Assembly: GCA_029265905.1 (NCBI GenBank)
Contig: JAJUGR010000023.1
Location: forward strand, 1-37,902
DNA length: 37,902 bases
Origin: Sporomusaceae bacterium
Lineage (GTDB): Bacteria; Bacillota; Negativicutes; Acidaminococcales; JAJUGR01
Direction: 5' to 3'
Shown: piece by piece, positions 8,115-15,252 of the stretch
How the letters are laid out: every line of letters starts with the position of its first letter
Position numbering within the stretch: position 1 is the first letter of the stretch
Position numbers and translations under genes: made by a program
The notes under the pieces: model-generated
What the model was told of the DNA's origin: nothing
Seen by the model: only the letters and a program-made list of their open reading frames with translations
Databases searched by the model: none

Positions 8115-10351
8115 TTGCCTCCCCTCCTTTCGTCATAATTTATGCGCCCTTGGGGCACGATAAAGTAGCGCCCTACTTTACGCCACTCCCGCCAAGAATC
8201 ATCTGGCGGTATAGGCATTGGTATAACAAATTCCGCTAAATCACCATGTCCTAAATCTTCCGTCCGCACCACTTCGACCGTATACCCGGCTTCTTCAATA
8301 GCTCGCTGATCGCGCTGGGAATACCATAGGCCATCAAGCCATTCACAGCGTTCAATCGGTAAAACAGTCGTGTTTTGTTCGTCAATGCGCAGAAAGGCCT
8401 CTGCTAAATCACCTTGAGACTTCGGCTTGCCGTCAGCTAACCTCGCTATCCACCTTGTTGCCAATGCAACTTCTTCTTCCTCATAAGGCGCTGCTTTCTT
8501 CGGCCGGACAAAGATTGCCGGGCAAGTCGATTCAGGGATGGTATCAAAACGGTTTAATCGCCCCATCCTTTGTATCATTGCAGCGATTGGAGCGTACTCC
8601 GTTACCAATAAGTCAGCCGAAAGGTCCAGCGACATTTCGGCGACCTGTGTGGTAATCGCGAACATTGACTCAGGGGAACGAAATCCGTCAATTACTGTCC
8701 TCTGGCGCTTGAGGCGGTCGCAATAGCGGTACCTGCTATGGTACGCTTCAGGCTTCAAGCCTAAACTTTCTGCCTGGTCAAAGACCTCCATAGCCCCCTT
8801 TACAGTATTGCATACCCAAAGGATCTTACCGCCGCGCTTGTAGACTCCCATCACGGTATCCCATACGCTCGCAACATCAGTTGCCCTGTCTTCCAAGGTG
8901 TAGCGCATTGCTGCCTCACGCTCGGCTGGTCCATGGATTGTGAGTACGCCGCCCCGCCCTCTACATACTTCTTCAATAGCACTACGCCTCTCCTTTGGCA
9001 ATGTTGCTGTCATCATAAGAACCGGAACGCCCGGAAAGTCTTTTAGAAACCGTAACAGGTAGGAAAACAACCGGTTGCTAAAAGCATGCACTTCATCAAA
9101 AATGAATACCGCTCGAACAAAGGAAGGCCACGCATAAATGCCCCGCCTCACATTTTCAAGCGTCCCAAGCACAGTATGTGCCGTACATACGGTTACAGGA
9201 GCAGGCCAGGTTTCCAACGCCTCCAGACGGCTTTCCCTGAGTTCAGACTCTTCATGGCCAGGCGAAGGCATATTTTCTAACAAGCGATAATCAATTTGCG
9301 CCCTGCTGTGTACTAAGATGGCATCAAAATCAGGGTCGTGAAGATAGCCGGAAAAGCCTTCTGAAGCAGTCCCTGTGGTTGGATAACAGAAGAATAACCG
9401 CCGGCCTTTGATATGGCGAGCTGCCCAAAGGTATGCAGCAATCGTCTTGCCGCTACCACAGCCAGCTTCAATTAAAACTGTGTTATCATCCGTTTGAGCT
9501 GCTTCTTGTTGGAAAGGAAGCATAGCCCGCCCGCCAATCTTTGCTTTAACAACCGCTTCTAACTGTTGTGCTTCTATGGTCTGCCCCAGACGGTCCCGCA
9601 CCCACATGGCCACCTCTTTTGTGTAACTAGGAAGGGCTGACCCTGCAAGATCAGCGGCCATCAGTGCCGTCTTTACGGAAGCAATCAGGTACTTTTCTGT
9701 ATCAGTAAAATCGAAATCAAATAGACGAGGTAACCGTTTGAGGTATTTGGGCAGAGAGTCACTGCTTAAGAGTCCATAGGTTTCATTTTTACATTGTCTG
9801 GTAGAACAAAGACTATACCGTTTGGCACCGATCGACAACAATGCTTCAAAGTCGTTGTGCCCCTTGAAAGCCGTCACTGATGTGCCTTCCCTAAGACTGG
9901 CATATGGATCAGGATATTTTAAGTGATGGCCAGCAACCGCAAAAACAACAGCAGCTTTAACCCATCCCGGATATTTTGACCAAACAGATTCCAGCCAATC
10001 AGAGAGACTTTCCATTAAGAATACGCCTAGAAGTTCATGCCTGATACTCTGCCTTTGCATGCCGCCGTTCAACAACATGGCTTGGAAGTGGTCGTTCGCT
10101 TTGCCCCAGTCATGCATCCAAGCCGACAACCACAGGGCTTCTTTCCAAAGCTTGATGCCTTCTTCGGGCACATCGCCTGCCACTTTTACATATTCTGCAA
10201 GCATATCACCTAGGGTTTCGGCTGCAGTACAAACGATTTTTGTATGACCGACTAAGGTTTCTTCTTGAACCGCTGCAGTTGCATCCCTTGGCTTTTTAGC
10301 GAGCAGTATTGTGGGTGCGGGCTGTGATTTATCATCTGACGAAGATGCCAC
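8099..10351 (-). CDS. cas3: CRISPR-associated helicase-nuclease Cas3 (HD + DExH)
   Basis: Cas3 unwinds and degrades invader DNA once Cascade has bound it. In the longest frame (760 aa) the N-terminal HD nuclease shows His46 (VGHTK), His90-Asp91 (WMHDWGKAND), His115 and His152-153 (AGHHLKYPDP). The SF2 helicase shows Walker A GCGSGKT (307-313), DEVH (429-432), TAT (458-460) and QRMGRLNR (604-611). Both activities should be intact. I place the start at GTG 10351 (750 aa), ten bases after AAGGAGG; TTG 10381 gives the longest frame but lacks good spacing. Either start overlaps the end of cas6, so translation is probably coupled. Confidence 0.95.
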   Translation of the reverse strand: MASSSDDKSQPAPTILLAKKPRDATAAVQEETLVGHTKIVCTAAETLGDMLAEYVKVAGDVPEEGIKLWKEALWLSAWMHDWGKANDHFQAMLLNGGMQRQSIRHELLGVFLMESLSDWLESVWSKYPGWVKAAVVFAVAGHHLKYPDPYASLREGTSVTAFKGHNDFEALLSIGAKRYSLCSTRQCKNETYGLLSSDSLPKYLKRLPRLFDFDFTDTEKYLIASVKTALMAADLAGSALPSYTKEVAMWVRDRLGQTIEAQQLEAVVKAKIGGRAMLPFQQEAAQTDDNTVLIEAGCGSGKTIAAYLWAARHIKGRRLFFCYPTTGTASEGFSGYLHDPDFDAILVHSRAQIDYRLLENMPSPGHEESELRESRLEALETWPAPVTVCTAHTVLGTLENVRRGIYAWPSFVRAVFIFDEVHAFSNRLFSYLLRFLKDFPGVPVLMMTATLPKERRSAIEEVCRGRGGVLTIHGPAEREAAMRYTLEDRATDVASVWDTVMGVYKRGGKILWVCNTVKGAMEVFDQAESLGLKPEAYHSRYRYCDRLKRQRTVIDGFRSPESMFAITTQVAEMSLDLSADLLVTEYAPIAAMIQRMGRLNRFDTIPESTCPAIFVRPKKAAPYEEEEVALATRWIARLADGKPKSQGDLAEAFLRIDEQNTTVLPIERCEWLDGLWYSQRDQRAIEEAGYTVEVVRTEDLGHGDLAEFVIPMPIPPDDSWREWRKVGRYFIVPQGRINYDERRGGNWNHR

Positions 10352-10991
10352 AACCGCACCGCCTCCTTCCTCCAATACCAACTTCCTGAAGAGTTATTGA
10401 ATCTTCTGCGCTCAAACCAGACACTGTCACTGCATACCCCACGATATCAGTGCCTTTAATACGAATAGTTCTTCGCACATACGTACTGTGACGAGACGTG
10501 TCGTGTTGCTGGCCTTCAAAACTCCGCTTGGTTTTGCGTTTCGTCAACTGCGCAACCCCTTCAATCCCATTGGCCTTCAGTTGCCGATTTACAGCTTCCA
10601 AGAAAGACTCCGCATCCTGCTTCCCCTTGATAGTTACCAGCCTACTATGTAAGGATTCAGCAGGAGCAAGCATGTGCGGTTGAGGAATGCCAATTTGTAG
10701 TCGGTTGTCGCCTATTACGACCTCTCTGCCTGCTAGTGGGAGAACACTTATTACGTCAGCACTATCCAGACGAACAGTGAGATAACTGTCCTTATTGAGT
10801 GAAAGCAACCTGTTCCCAACAAGCGTCCCGGCAATTGGATGAATGCCGGTATCAGCAGTCTTTTTATCATGATAATTTTCAGCACCATGCAAAAAAGGAC
10901 AAAGTCTTGACAATGCACCGTATAGCAAATAGCCATGGTCAACCGGAATGACGTCGCCGTTTAGTTTAAAGCGTAGATCGATAGTGGGCAC
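10332..10991 (-). CDS. cas6: CRISPR RNA-processing endoribonuclease Cas6 (Cmx6-like)
   Basis: Cas6 cuts the pre-crRNA at the base of each repeat hairpin. The 219-aa protein starts MPTIDLRFKLNGDVIPVDHG, followed by YLLYGALSRLCP, and ends in the glycine-rich RNA-binding loop GIGGRRRCGCGIF (205-217), the hallmark of Cas6 RAMP proteins. The N-terminal 'PVDHGYLLYGALS' is what I expect of the MYXAN-type Cas6/Cmx6. The start is GTG at 10991 after AAGGTGG; no in-frame ATG lies upstream. It is the first gene of the operon, separate from the other Cascade genes. The repeat's GCC-GAAA-GGC hairpin is a plausible substrate. A catalytic His may lie in QQHDTSRHST. Confidence 0.88.
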   Translation of the reverse strand: MPTIDLRFKLNGDVIPVDHGYLLYGALSRLCPFLHGAENYHDKKTADTGIHPIAGTLVGNRLLSLNKDSYLTVRLDSADVISVLPLAGREVVIGDNRLQIGIPQPHMLAPAESLHSRLVTIKGKQDAESFLEAVNRQLKANGIEGVAQLTKRKTKRSFEGQQHDTSRHSTYVRRTIRIKGTDIVGYAVTVSGLSAEDSITLQEVGIGGRRRCGCGIFVR

Positions 10992-11138
10992 AACATTTCG
11001 CCACCTTTCGCTCGTTTTGCAGGTCTTTCATGCCTAGGGCTGTCAACATTCAGCATGTCGCAATATCTAATTTCTTCCATACTTTTTCGCAAAATCCTCC
11101 CCATGTTTCATGATTTTGTTTATCGGATGTAATTTCAT
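10961..11138 (-). other. Two short overlapping ORFs ahead of cas6
   Basis: A 23-aa frame (11138-11067, MKLHPINKIMKHGEDFAKKY...) after TAAGGA overlaps a 39-aa frame (11080-10961, MEEIRYCDMLNVDSPRHERP...) that runs 31 bases into cas6. Joined by one frameshift near AAAAAGT they would read as one protein-like segment, so they may be a broken gene or a leader peptide. If the promoter at 11064-11092 is real, most of this is not in the cas transcript. I do not recognise the sequence. Confidence 0.25.
11064..11092 (-). promoter_or_regulatory. Candidate promoter of the cas operon
   Basis: On the minus strand TTGCGA (11087-11092) stands 17 bases from TAGATA (11064-11069), about 70 bases before the cas6 start. 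It lies between the terminator of the upstream small gene and cas6, where the operon promoter must be. A TTGACA further down (near 11040) has no matching -10. Confidence 0.45.
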
Positions 11139-11153
11139 AAATTCCTTACATGC

Positions 11154-11177
11154 AAAAAAGAGGGAGCTAGCTCCCTC
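11154..11177 (-). terminator. Rho-independent terminator of the 63-aa gene
   Basis: A perfect 18-base palindrome, GAGGGAGCTAGCTCCCTC (11160-11177), is followed on the minus strand by six T (11154-11159). It separates the upstream small gene from the cas operon. Confidence 0.85.
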
Positions 11178-11211
11178 TCGAATAATAAAATATAATTGCT
11201 GAATGAGACCC

Positions 11212-11403
11212 CTAGGCTGAGATGCCTGAATCATAGGTGCCGGTATACTCGGTTCTAACCAGGTTGCTTTTGTTTAATTGATGGTACTCATAAGATAAGT
11301 TCATAGCCTCGTCAAGGCTTTCGCAGAAGTGCACCTCCTTTTCCTCCCAGAACTTGTAGACATCATTCCACTCTTGAATTTCCACTACGTATAGTCTGGC
11401 CAT
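11212..11403 (-). CDS. Hypothetical 63-aa protein
   Basis: This small acidic protein starts MARLYVVEIQEWNDVYKFWE and has a Cys, several Tyr and no membrane segment. It has a good ribosome-binding site (AAAGGGGGGAG five bases before the second of two ATG codons, the one chosen) and its own terminator, which makes it a real gene. The short beta-like start followed by a helix (SLDEAMNLSYEYHQLN) resembles small stand-alone alpha/beta proteins, but I do not recognise the family. The 270 bases between its start and the DUF4126 gene hold a possible TACAAT or TAAAAT -10 element and nothing else I can support. Its position beside the cas operon does not by itself indicate a CRISPR role. Confidence 0.7.
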   Translation of the reverse strand: MARLYVVEIQEWNDVYKFWEEKEVHFCESLDEAMNLSYEYHQLNKSNLVRTEYTGTYDSGISA

Positions 11404-11673
11404 CATAACTCCCCCCTTTTGCTATTTTATTGTATGTGCCATAAACATCCGACAGGCATACCCTTTTGGGATAATAATCTTATGGTGAGTATTCCGATTT
11501 TTATCCAAAATTCCTGCCGCGGTCATCGTTTTATAATGCAATTGTAATCTTTTCAGGAGGTGATCTTAACCCGTTGTCATCCCGCCTTAACATCCCCGTT
11601 GTTTGATTACAAATTCATGCATCCCACGGCGACCAAATTTCAGCCAAACCAAACCGCAGCACACTGCAGACCA

Positions 11674-12246
11674 TCATAAGCGCAGCTTCCGCTTCAACCT
11701 TTTCCAGCGTTTGTACAAGAAAAAAAACGATGCCGCGATTAAAAGCGCCGTCAGAAGCGGAACGATGACAGCAAGAGCCGCCGTAAGCACGGCCAAAACA
11801 GACTCAACGGCTGAAACGAACGGATTGGCAGCCCCGCCGCTTGTTATCGTCGAGCCGTGATGCAGGCCGTTGCTTACGAAGCTGGCCGCCGAAGCCGCGC
11901 CGCCGCCAGCGATGACAGCCAAGGTCCATTGCAAAACCGGGCTGACGTCCGCCATGACCGCAGCGGTCACCAAAACGCCAGCCATGACGCTGATCGGCGC
12001 GCTGGCGGCCGAAAGCAAATTGTCCACGAACGGAAAAAAGTAAGCCAAGATTTCCACCAGCGTGGCCACGCCGAAAACAAGCACGGCCGGGTAAGACGCC
12101 ATCCACTGGAAGCCGCCGCTCAAGCTGGTATAACCGGCCATCGCCGCAAGGCTTAGCACAAGAAAGGGAACAAATACGCGAAAACCGCACGTAGCAGCCA
12201 GCCCGACACCAACCATCATGTTCAAGATGGTTTCCACAGCCTCCAC
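11674..12246 (-). CDS. DUF4126 family membrane protein
   Basis: The roughly 190-aa product is a multi-pass inner-membrane protein of unknown function. Hydrophobic segments cover MVGVGLAATCGFRVFVPFLV, the AVLVFGVATLVEILAYFF stretch, VMAGVLVTAAVMA, the TLAVIAGGGAASAASF stretch and a long C-terminal segment, ending in a basic tail (KRWKRLKRKLRL). The conserved 'G..A..G(F/L)R.F.P' start and the 'SA.SAP' region fit DUF4126. The frame is open up to 12375, but those codons derive from a gene remnant (12271-12353), so I place the start at GTG 12246, seven bases after GAGGG. GTG 12249 is equally possible. Confidence 0.8.
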   Translation of the reverse strand: MEAVETILNMMVGVGLAATCGFRVFVPFLVLSLAAMAGYTSLSGGFQWMASYPAVLVFGVATLVEILAYFFPFVDNLLSAASAPISVMAGVLVTAAVMADVSPVLQWTLAVIAGGGAASAASFVSNGLHHGSTITSGGAANPFVSAVESVLAVLTAALAVIVPLLTALLIAASFFFLYKRWKRLKRKLRL

Positions 12247-12270
12247 CACCCAACCCTCATTTTTGTTTTG

Positions 12271-12353
12271 CGCCACCCTCAAGCAGCGACTTGGCAACTG
12301 CGGCATTTTTCCTGAAGTATCGGTGCGAAGATCGTTGGCAACAAGGTCGCCCG
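12271..12353 (-). pseudogene. Frameshifted remnant of a second HD-domain gene
   Basis: This stretch matches the C-terminal part of the intact HD gene downstream in the window (around 12880-12960). On the minus strand both share CTTCGCACCGATA, then ATGCC, then CTGCTTGAG..TGGC at the same spacing apart from one missing base. In protein terms GDLVANDLRTDT aligns with GDLKAKYLRTDI, after which the frame is lost. It has no start or HD core, so it is a dead fragment of a duplicated gene. Confidence 0.6.
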
Positions 12354-12393
12354 AGGTGACCATTCTAAAAAGCATAAACTAGCGTAAAAGTGG

Positions 12394-12630
12394 TTAATCA
12401 TCACCTTCCGCTCCGCTGTCATGACTTTTTATTGCCAGGTTGTCAACGTCTACCGTACTGACAACATCGTATTCTTCGGCTCCCTGTTCAACCGCTGTGC
12501 TGGCAATGGCGACTTTTAAGGCCTGTATTTCCGTTCCTAGCCTGGCAATAGCCTTTTCAACGCTATCTAGCCGCTGGTCAATGCCTGTCACGGTCTTGAC
12601 TAGGATTTCTAATAATTCACGATCGGTCAT
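12394..12630 (-). CDS. Small coiled-coil protein, function unknown
   Basis: The 78-aa product starts MTDRELLEILVKTVTGIDQR and continues through a heptad-like stretch (LDSVEKAIARLGTEIQALKV) that should form a coiled coil, then an acidic tail. ATG 12630 has GAGGTG six bases upstream; the frame continues upstream to 12729, but without such a site. Small proteins of this design are common next to phage-derived or accessory genes in Firmicutes. No enzymatic motif is present. The 183 bases between it and the HD gene show only a weak hairpin followed by few T. Confidence 0.65.
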   Translation of the reverse strand: MTDRELLEILVKTVTGIDQRLDSVEKAIARLGTEIQALKVAIASTAVEQGAEEYDVVSTVDVDNLAIKSHDSGAEGDD

Positions 12631-12813
12631 ATTCAACACCTCATTGTCAGTATGTAATAAAAGCCAAACCGGCGCTAGATTAAAGCTAATATAAAGAGCA
12701 ATGCTCGGTATAAGTTCCTTTCCGTCCATCTGGCAATCGTCCGGTTTATTGCCGCGACTGCTTCAGTCAAAAAACAGCCGTTATTAAGCAAATGAGTTCC
12801 CGCCTGCCACTCA

Positions 12814-13482
12814 TCACCAGTTCTCCGCCGCATGTTTAGAGTTAATTTTGCTCAAAAATTCGGTGCCATTCTCAAGCAGTTGTTGGGCTACAATTGGCAT
12901 GCCCCGCGCAATATCGGTGCGAAGATATTTTGCCTTGAGGTCACCCAACCGCACTCTGTCTAACCCGTCGGCATCCTTGAAGTATCGCAGCAAAAAACAA
13001 ACTTCTGACTTTAGCGGTTCTTCTAACGAATCCATGGAAAACGCCTGATGATCATTGATCGCATGGCGTTCAATCAGTTCCTTGATTATACTCACTTCGC
13101 TCGTCTCAACATGGCTTAGCAACGATTGCGTCATCACTTTTTGGTAGCTGGCGTAACCATGGTAATCATCTACCCCATCATGCGTCCGCCCAATATCGTG
13201 ATAAACGCTGGCATAGGCGAGTATTCGGGTGTGCTGTTCTGACAGGTTATCCATCCGGGCCATAAGCAGCGACAGGAGCAGCGTTCTGCGGATATGACCG
13301 ACCCCATGTACGCCATTAGGATTATGGTATAAAGCCGGCGAGATAAGCCTTTCATATTTCCGAAACGATGCGGCCATCGCGTCTTCTTGTAAAAGCGGCA
13401 GGACAGCGCCGGCCGCCAAGGCCCCGCTAGCGCCCGTGCCACGCTCGCAGCGCTTCGCTTGCAAGCAGATTTCGTCTAGCAC
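12814..13482 (-). CDS. HD-domain metal-dependent phosphohydrolase
   Basis: The 222-aa cytosolic protein carries an HD domain: His in GVHGVGHIRR, the His-Asp pair in SVYHDIGRTHDG, His in IERHAINDH, and Asp in FKDADGLDRVR. These are the ligands of a one- or two-metal site that hydrolyses phosphomonoesters or nucleotides. The real substrate cannot be read. The start is GTG 13482, seven bases after GGAGGG; an ATG at about residue 36 lacks a good binding site. A broken second copy lies at 12271-12353, so this gene was once duplicated. Confidence 0.85.
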   Translation of the reverse strand: MLDEICLQAKRCERGTGASGALAAGAVLPLLQEDAMAASFRKYERLISPALYHNPNGVHGVGHIRRTLLLSLLMARMDNLSEQHTRILAYASVYHDIGRTHDGVDDYHGYASYQKVMTQSLLSHVETSEVSIIKELIERHAINDHQAFSMDSLEEPLKSEVCFLLRYFKDADGLDRVRLGDLKAKYLRTDIARGMPIVAQQLLENGTEFLSKINSKHAAENW

Positions 13483-13558
13483 TCATGCTCCCTCCAAAGT
13501 CTTTTTAGCTTCCTGTGATTTTATATTCGCCTTGTTTTACAGAAAGCCTGCGAACTAG

Positions 13559-13595
13559 AAAACCCCACCGCCTGCAAAATTGCAGAAGATGGGGG
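13559..13595 (-). terminator. Terminator of the VOC-family gene
   Basis: On the minus strand CCCCA pairs with TGGGG around an inner CTGCA/TGCAG stem (13563-13595), followed by TTTT. It sits just after the VOC gene stop. Confidence 0.6.
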
Positions 13596-13608
13596 AAAAG
13601 CGAGGCGC

Positions 13609-13998
13609 TTACTGCGTTACGATCTCATTGGCGATTTCAACAAGGTTGCCACCAGGGTCGCGGACGTAGATGGAATTCAGTTTGCGCATGGCGCCGGTGC
13701 GCTGAACCGGTCCTTCAATGATTTCAACGCCGATTTCGCCAAGATGGCGAACCACTTCGCGAATTGGCGTATCGGTAAGGAAGCACAAATCGGCCGAGCC
13801 GGGAACAGGGTGTTTGGCCTTTGGCTCAAATTCATGCCTCTGCTCATGTAGATTAATCTTTGATTGACCGAATTTTAACGCTTTGCGGCCATTTTGAAAA
13901 GAATCAATCCCCATTCCCAACGCGCGAGAATAAAAATCGCATGTTGCTTCCAGGCTTTTCACAGTCAGTACAAAATGGTCTAGAGAAGAGATCTGCAT
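13609..13998 (-). CDS. VOC-family (glyoxalase-like) protein
   Basis: The 129-aa single-module vicinal oxygen chelate protein starts MQISSLDHFVLTVKSLEATC. The metal-ligand pattern is His9 (DHFVLTV), then a middle segment INLHEQRHE and a final Glu in DPGGNLVEIAN. The motif 'LDHFVLTV...FYSRALGM...VRDPGGNLVE' matches the subgroup often named virulence-protein or glyoxalase-like in Firmicutes. The substrate is unknown. ATG 13998 is eight bases after AAAGGTG; a GTG two codons earlier is too close. It is a single-gene unit with its own terminator. Confidence 0.88.
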   Translation of the reverse strand: MQISSLDHFVLTVKSLEATCDFYSRALGMGIDSFQNGRKALKFGQSKINLHEQRHEFEPKAKHPVPGSADLCFLTDTPIREVVRHLGEIGVEIIEGPVQRTGAMRKLNSIYVRDPGGNLVEIANEIVTQ

Positions 13999-14143
13999 TG
14001 CCACAACACCTTTCTCAAATAGTTATTTGTCTGTTGCATGACGGTCTTTGTCTTTTCGCCGGCGCAGCGCCGTGCAAAAAGCATCGCAGGCTGTTGCCAG
14101 ACCTAGCTGCATCAACTAGGGTCAACAACTAGGGTCAGAAAAG

Positions 14144-14176
14144 AAAAAAGCGGATTCTGAGAACCTCAGAACCCGC
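14144..14176 (-). terminator. Terminator downstream of tRNA-Pro
   Basis: GCGG.TTCTGAG pairs with CTCAGAA.CCGC around a three-base loop (14150-14176), followed on the minus strand by six T. Two 12-base copies of CAACTAGGGTCA lie just beyond it (14113-14124 and 14126-14137). Confidence 0.85.
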
Positions 14177-14184
14177 GAATTTAC

Positions 14185-14262
14185 TGGTCGGAGCGACACG
14201 ACTTGAACGTGCGGCCTCTACCACCCCAAGGTAGCGCTCTACCAAACTGAGCTACGCCCCGA
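14185..14262 (-). tRNA. tRNA-Pro, anticodon GGG, CCA encoded
   Basis: The minus strand folds as a cloverleaf. The acceptor is TCGGGGC with GCTCCGA (one G-T pair); the D stem is GCTC/GAGC; the anticodon stem CTACC/GGTAG encloses the loop TTGGGGT, giving anticodon GGG; the T arm has TTCAAGT. The 3' CCA is encoded at 14185-14187. It reads the proline codons CCC and CCU. Confidence 0.95.
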
Positions 14263-14276
14263 CTGACAACATCAGT

Positions 14277-14305
14277 ATTGTAAGTCTTTTTGATGCGTCT
14301 GTCAA
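14277..14305 (-). promoter_or_regulatory. Promoter of tRNA-Pro
   Basis: TTGACA (14300-14305) and TACAAT (14277-14282) are separated by 17 bases, a near-consensus sigma-A promoter about 15 bases before the tRNA and just after the thrB stop. Confidence 0.85.
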
Positions 14306-14317
14306 GAGCGGCTTTTT

Positions 14318-15232
14318 CTACGCCCTGCGTACGCCCTGCGTGTCAATCGACAGCCGATGGATCGTCGTTGAGGCGCCGGTCTTGGCAAATGCCGCGCTCA
14401 TCGCTTCGCCAACCCGCTCAGCCACCGCCGCGCCTGCGGTAACGAACGCCATCAGGGTCGGTCCGGCGCCGCTGATGACTGCACCATCAGCGCCCGCTTG
14501 CTTGGCGGCGGCAAAAACCGCCTCCATGCCTGGAATCAAATGCGCTCGGTACGGCTGATGAAGCCTGTCCCCCAGCGCGTCGGCAAGAAAAGCCGATTCG
14601 CCGCTCAGCAGCGCGCCGACCAGCAGTGCGCTGCGGCTGGCATTGTAAACCGCGTCGCCGAACGGAACGGCGGCGGGCAGGGCCTCGCGGGCCTTTTTGG
14701 TTGACAGATGAAAGTTCGGCACGGCGGCCACCAGAATGACTTCCTGTTTGGGCTGATACACCAGGCAATTCGCCTTGCCGTCCGCCATGTAGGCGATCGT
14801 GCAGCCGCCGAACAAGGCCGGCGCCACGTTGTCCGGATGCCCTTCGATGGCCGTGGCGAGGGAAAGCAGCTCCTGCTTGGAAAGCGGCTTTTCCACCAGG
14901 CAGTTGGCGGCATACAGGCCGCTCACGATCGCCGCCGAGCTGCTGCCGAGACCGCGCGACAAGGGAATGCGGTTGTCGAACTTGATGGCGATGCCCCGGC
15001 GCTTGTCGCCGACAGCGGCCAGCAGCTGCTCGACGCAGCGCACGATCAGGTTTTGGCGCGTATGGGGAATATTGTCGCTGCCCTCGCCCGTCCCCTCAAT
15101 TATGAGGGATTCGCCCGGCGACAAGGTCAGGGTCAGGTGGTTGTACAAGTTGCAGGCCATCCCGAGCGAATCGAAGCCAGCCCCGCAGTTGGCAGTGGTG
15201 GCGGGGACGGCTACTGTTACAGTTGCTGTCAA
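14318..15232 (-). CDS. thrB: Homoserine kinase
   Basis: ThrB phosphorylates homoserine with ATP, the step before threonine synthase. The 304-aa cytosolic GHMP kinase shows the N-terminal PATTANCGAGFDSLG (10-24), the ATP-binding LSRGLGSSSAA (91-101) and the C-terminal GADGAVISGAGPTLMAF loop. Length is normal for the family. The start is TTG 15232, after GGGAGGG; no better start is near. It is the third gene of pheB-hom-thrB, 20 bases after hom. The last codons contain an 11-base tandem duplication (CGCAGGGCGTA twice) that sets the present stop. No clear terminator separates it from tRNA-Pro, which has its own promoter. Confidence 0.97.
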   Translation of the reverse strand: MTATVTVAVPATTANCGAGFDSLGMACNLYNHLTLTLSPGESLIIEGTGEGSDNIPHTRQNLIVRCVEQLLAAVGDKRRGIAIKFDNRIPLSRGLGSSSAAIVSGLYAANCLVEKPLSKQELLSLATAIEGHPDNVAPALFGGCTIAYMADGKANCLVYQPKQEVILVAAVPNFHLSTKKAREALPAAVPFGDAVYNASRSALLVGALLSGESAFLADALGDRLHQPYRAHLIPGMEAVFAAAKQAGADGAVISGAGPTLMAFVTAGAAVAERVGEAMSAAFAKTGASTTIHRLSIDTQGVRRA

Positions 15233-15252
15233 AACGTTCCCTCCCGGTTCTC

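Noticed and set aside
11555-11612. A strong plus-strand Shine-Dalgarno-like AGGAGGTGATC
   Set aside because: The only start after it (TTG) gives ten codons; the likeness to the complement of the 16S 3' end is probably chance.
12247-12375. N-terminal 43 residues of the open DUF4126 frame as part of the protein
   Set aside because: They are hydrophilic, not part of the family, and derive from the HD-gene fragment; a better GTG start with GAGGG exists inside.
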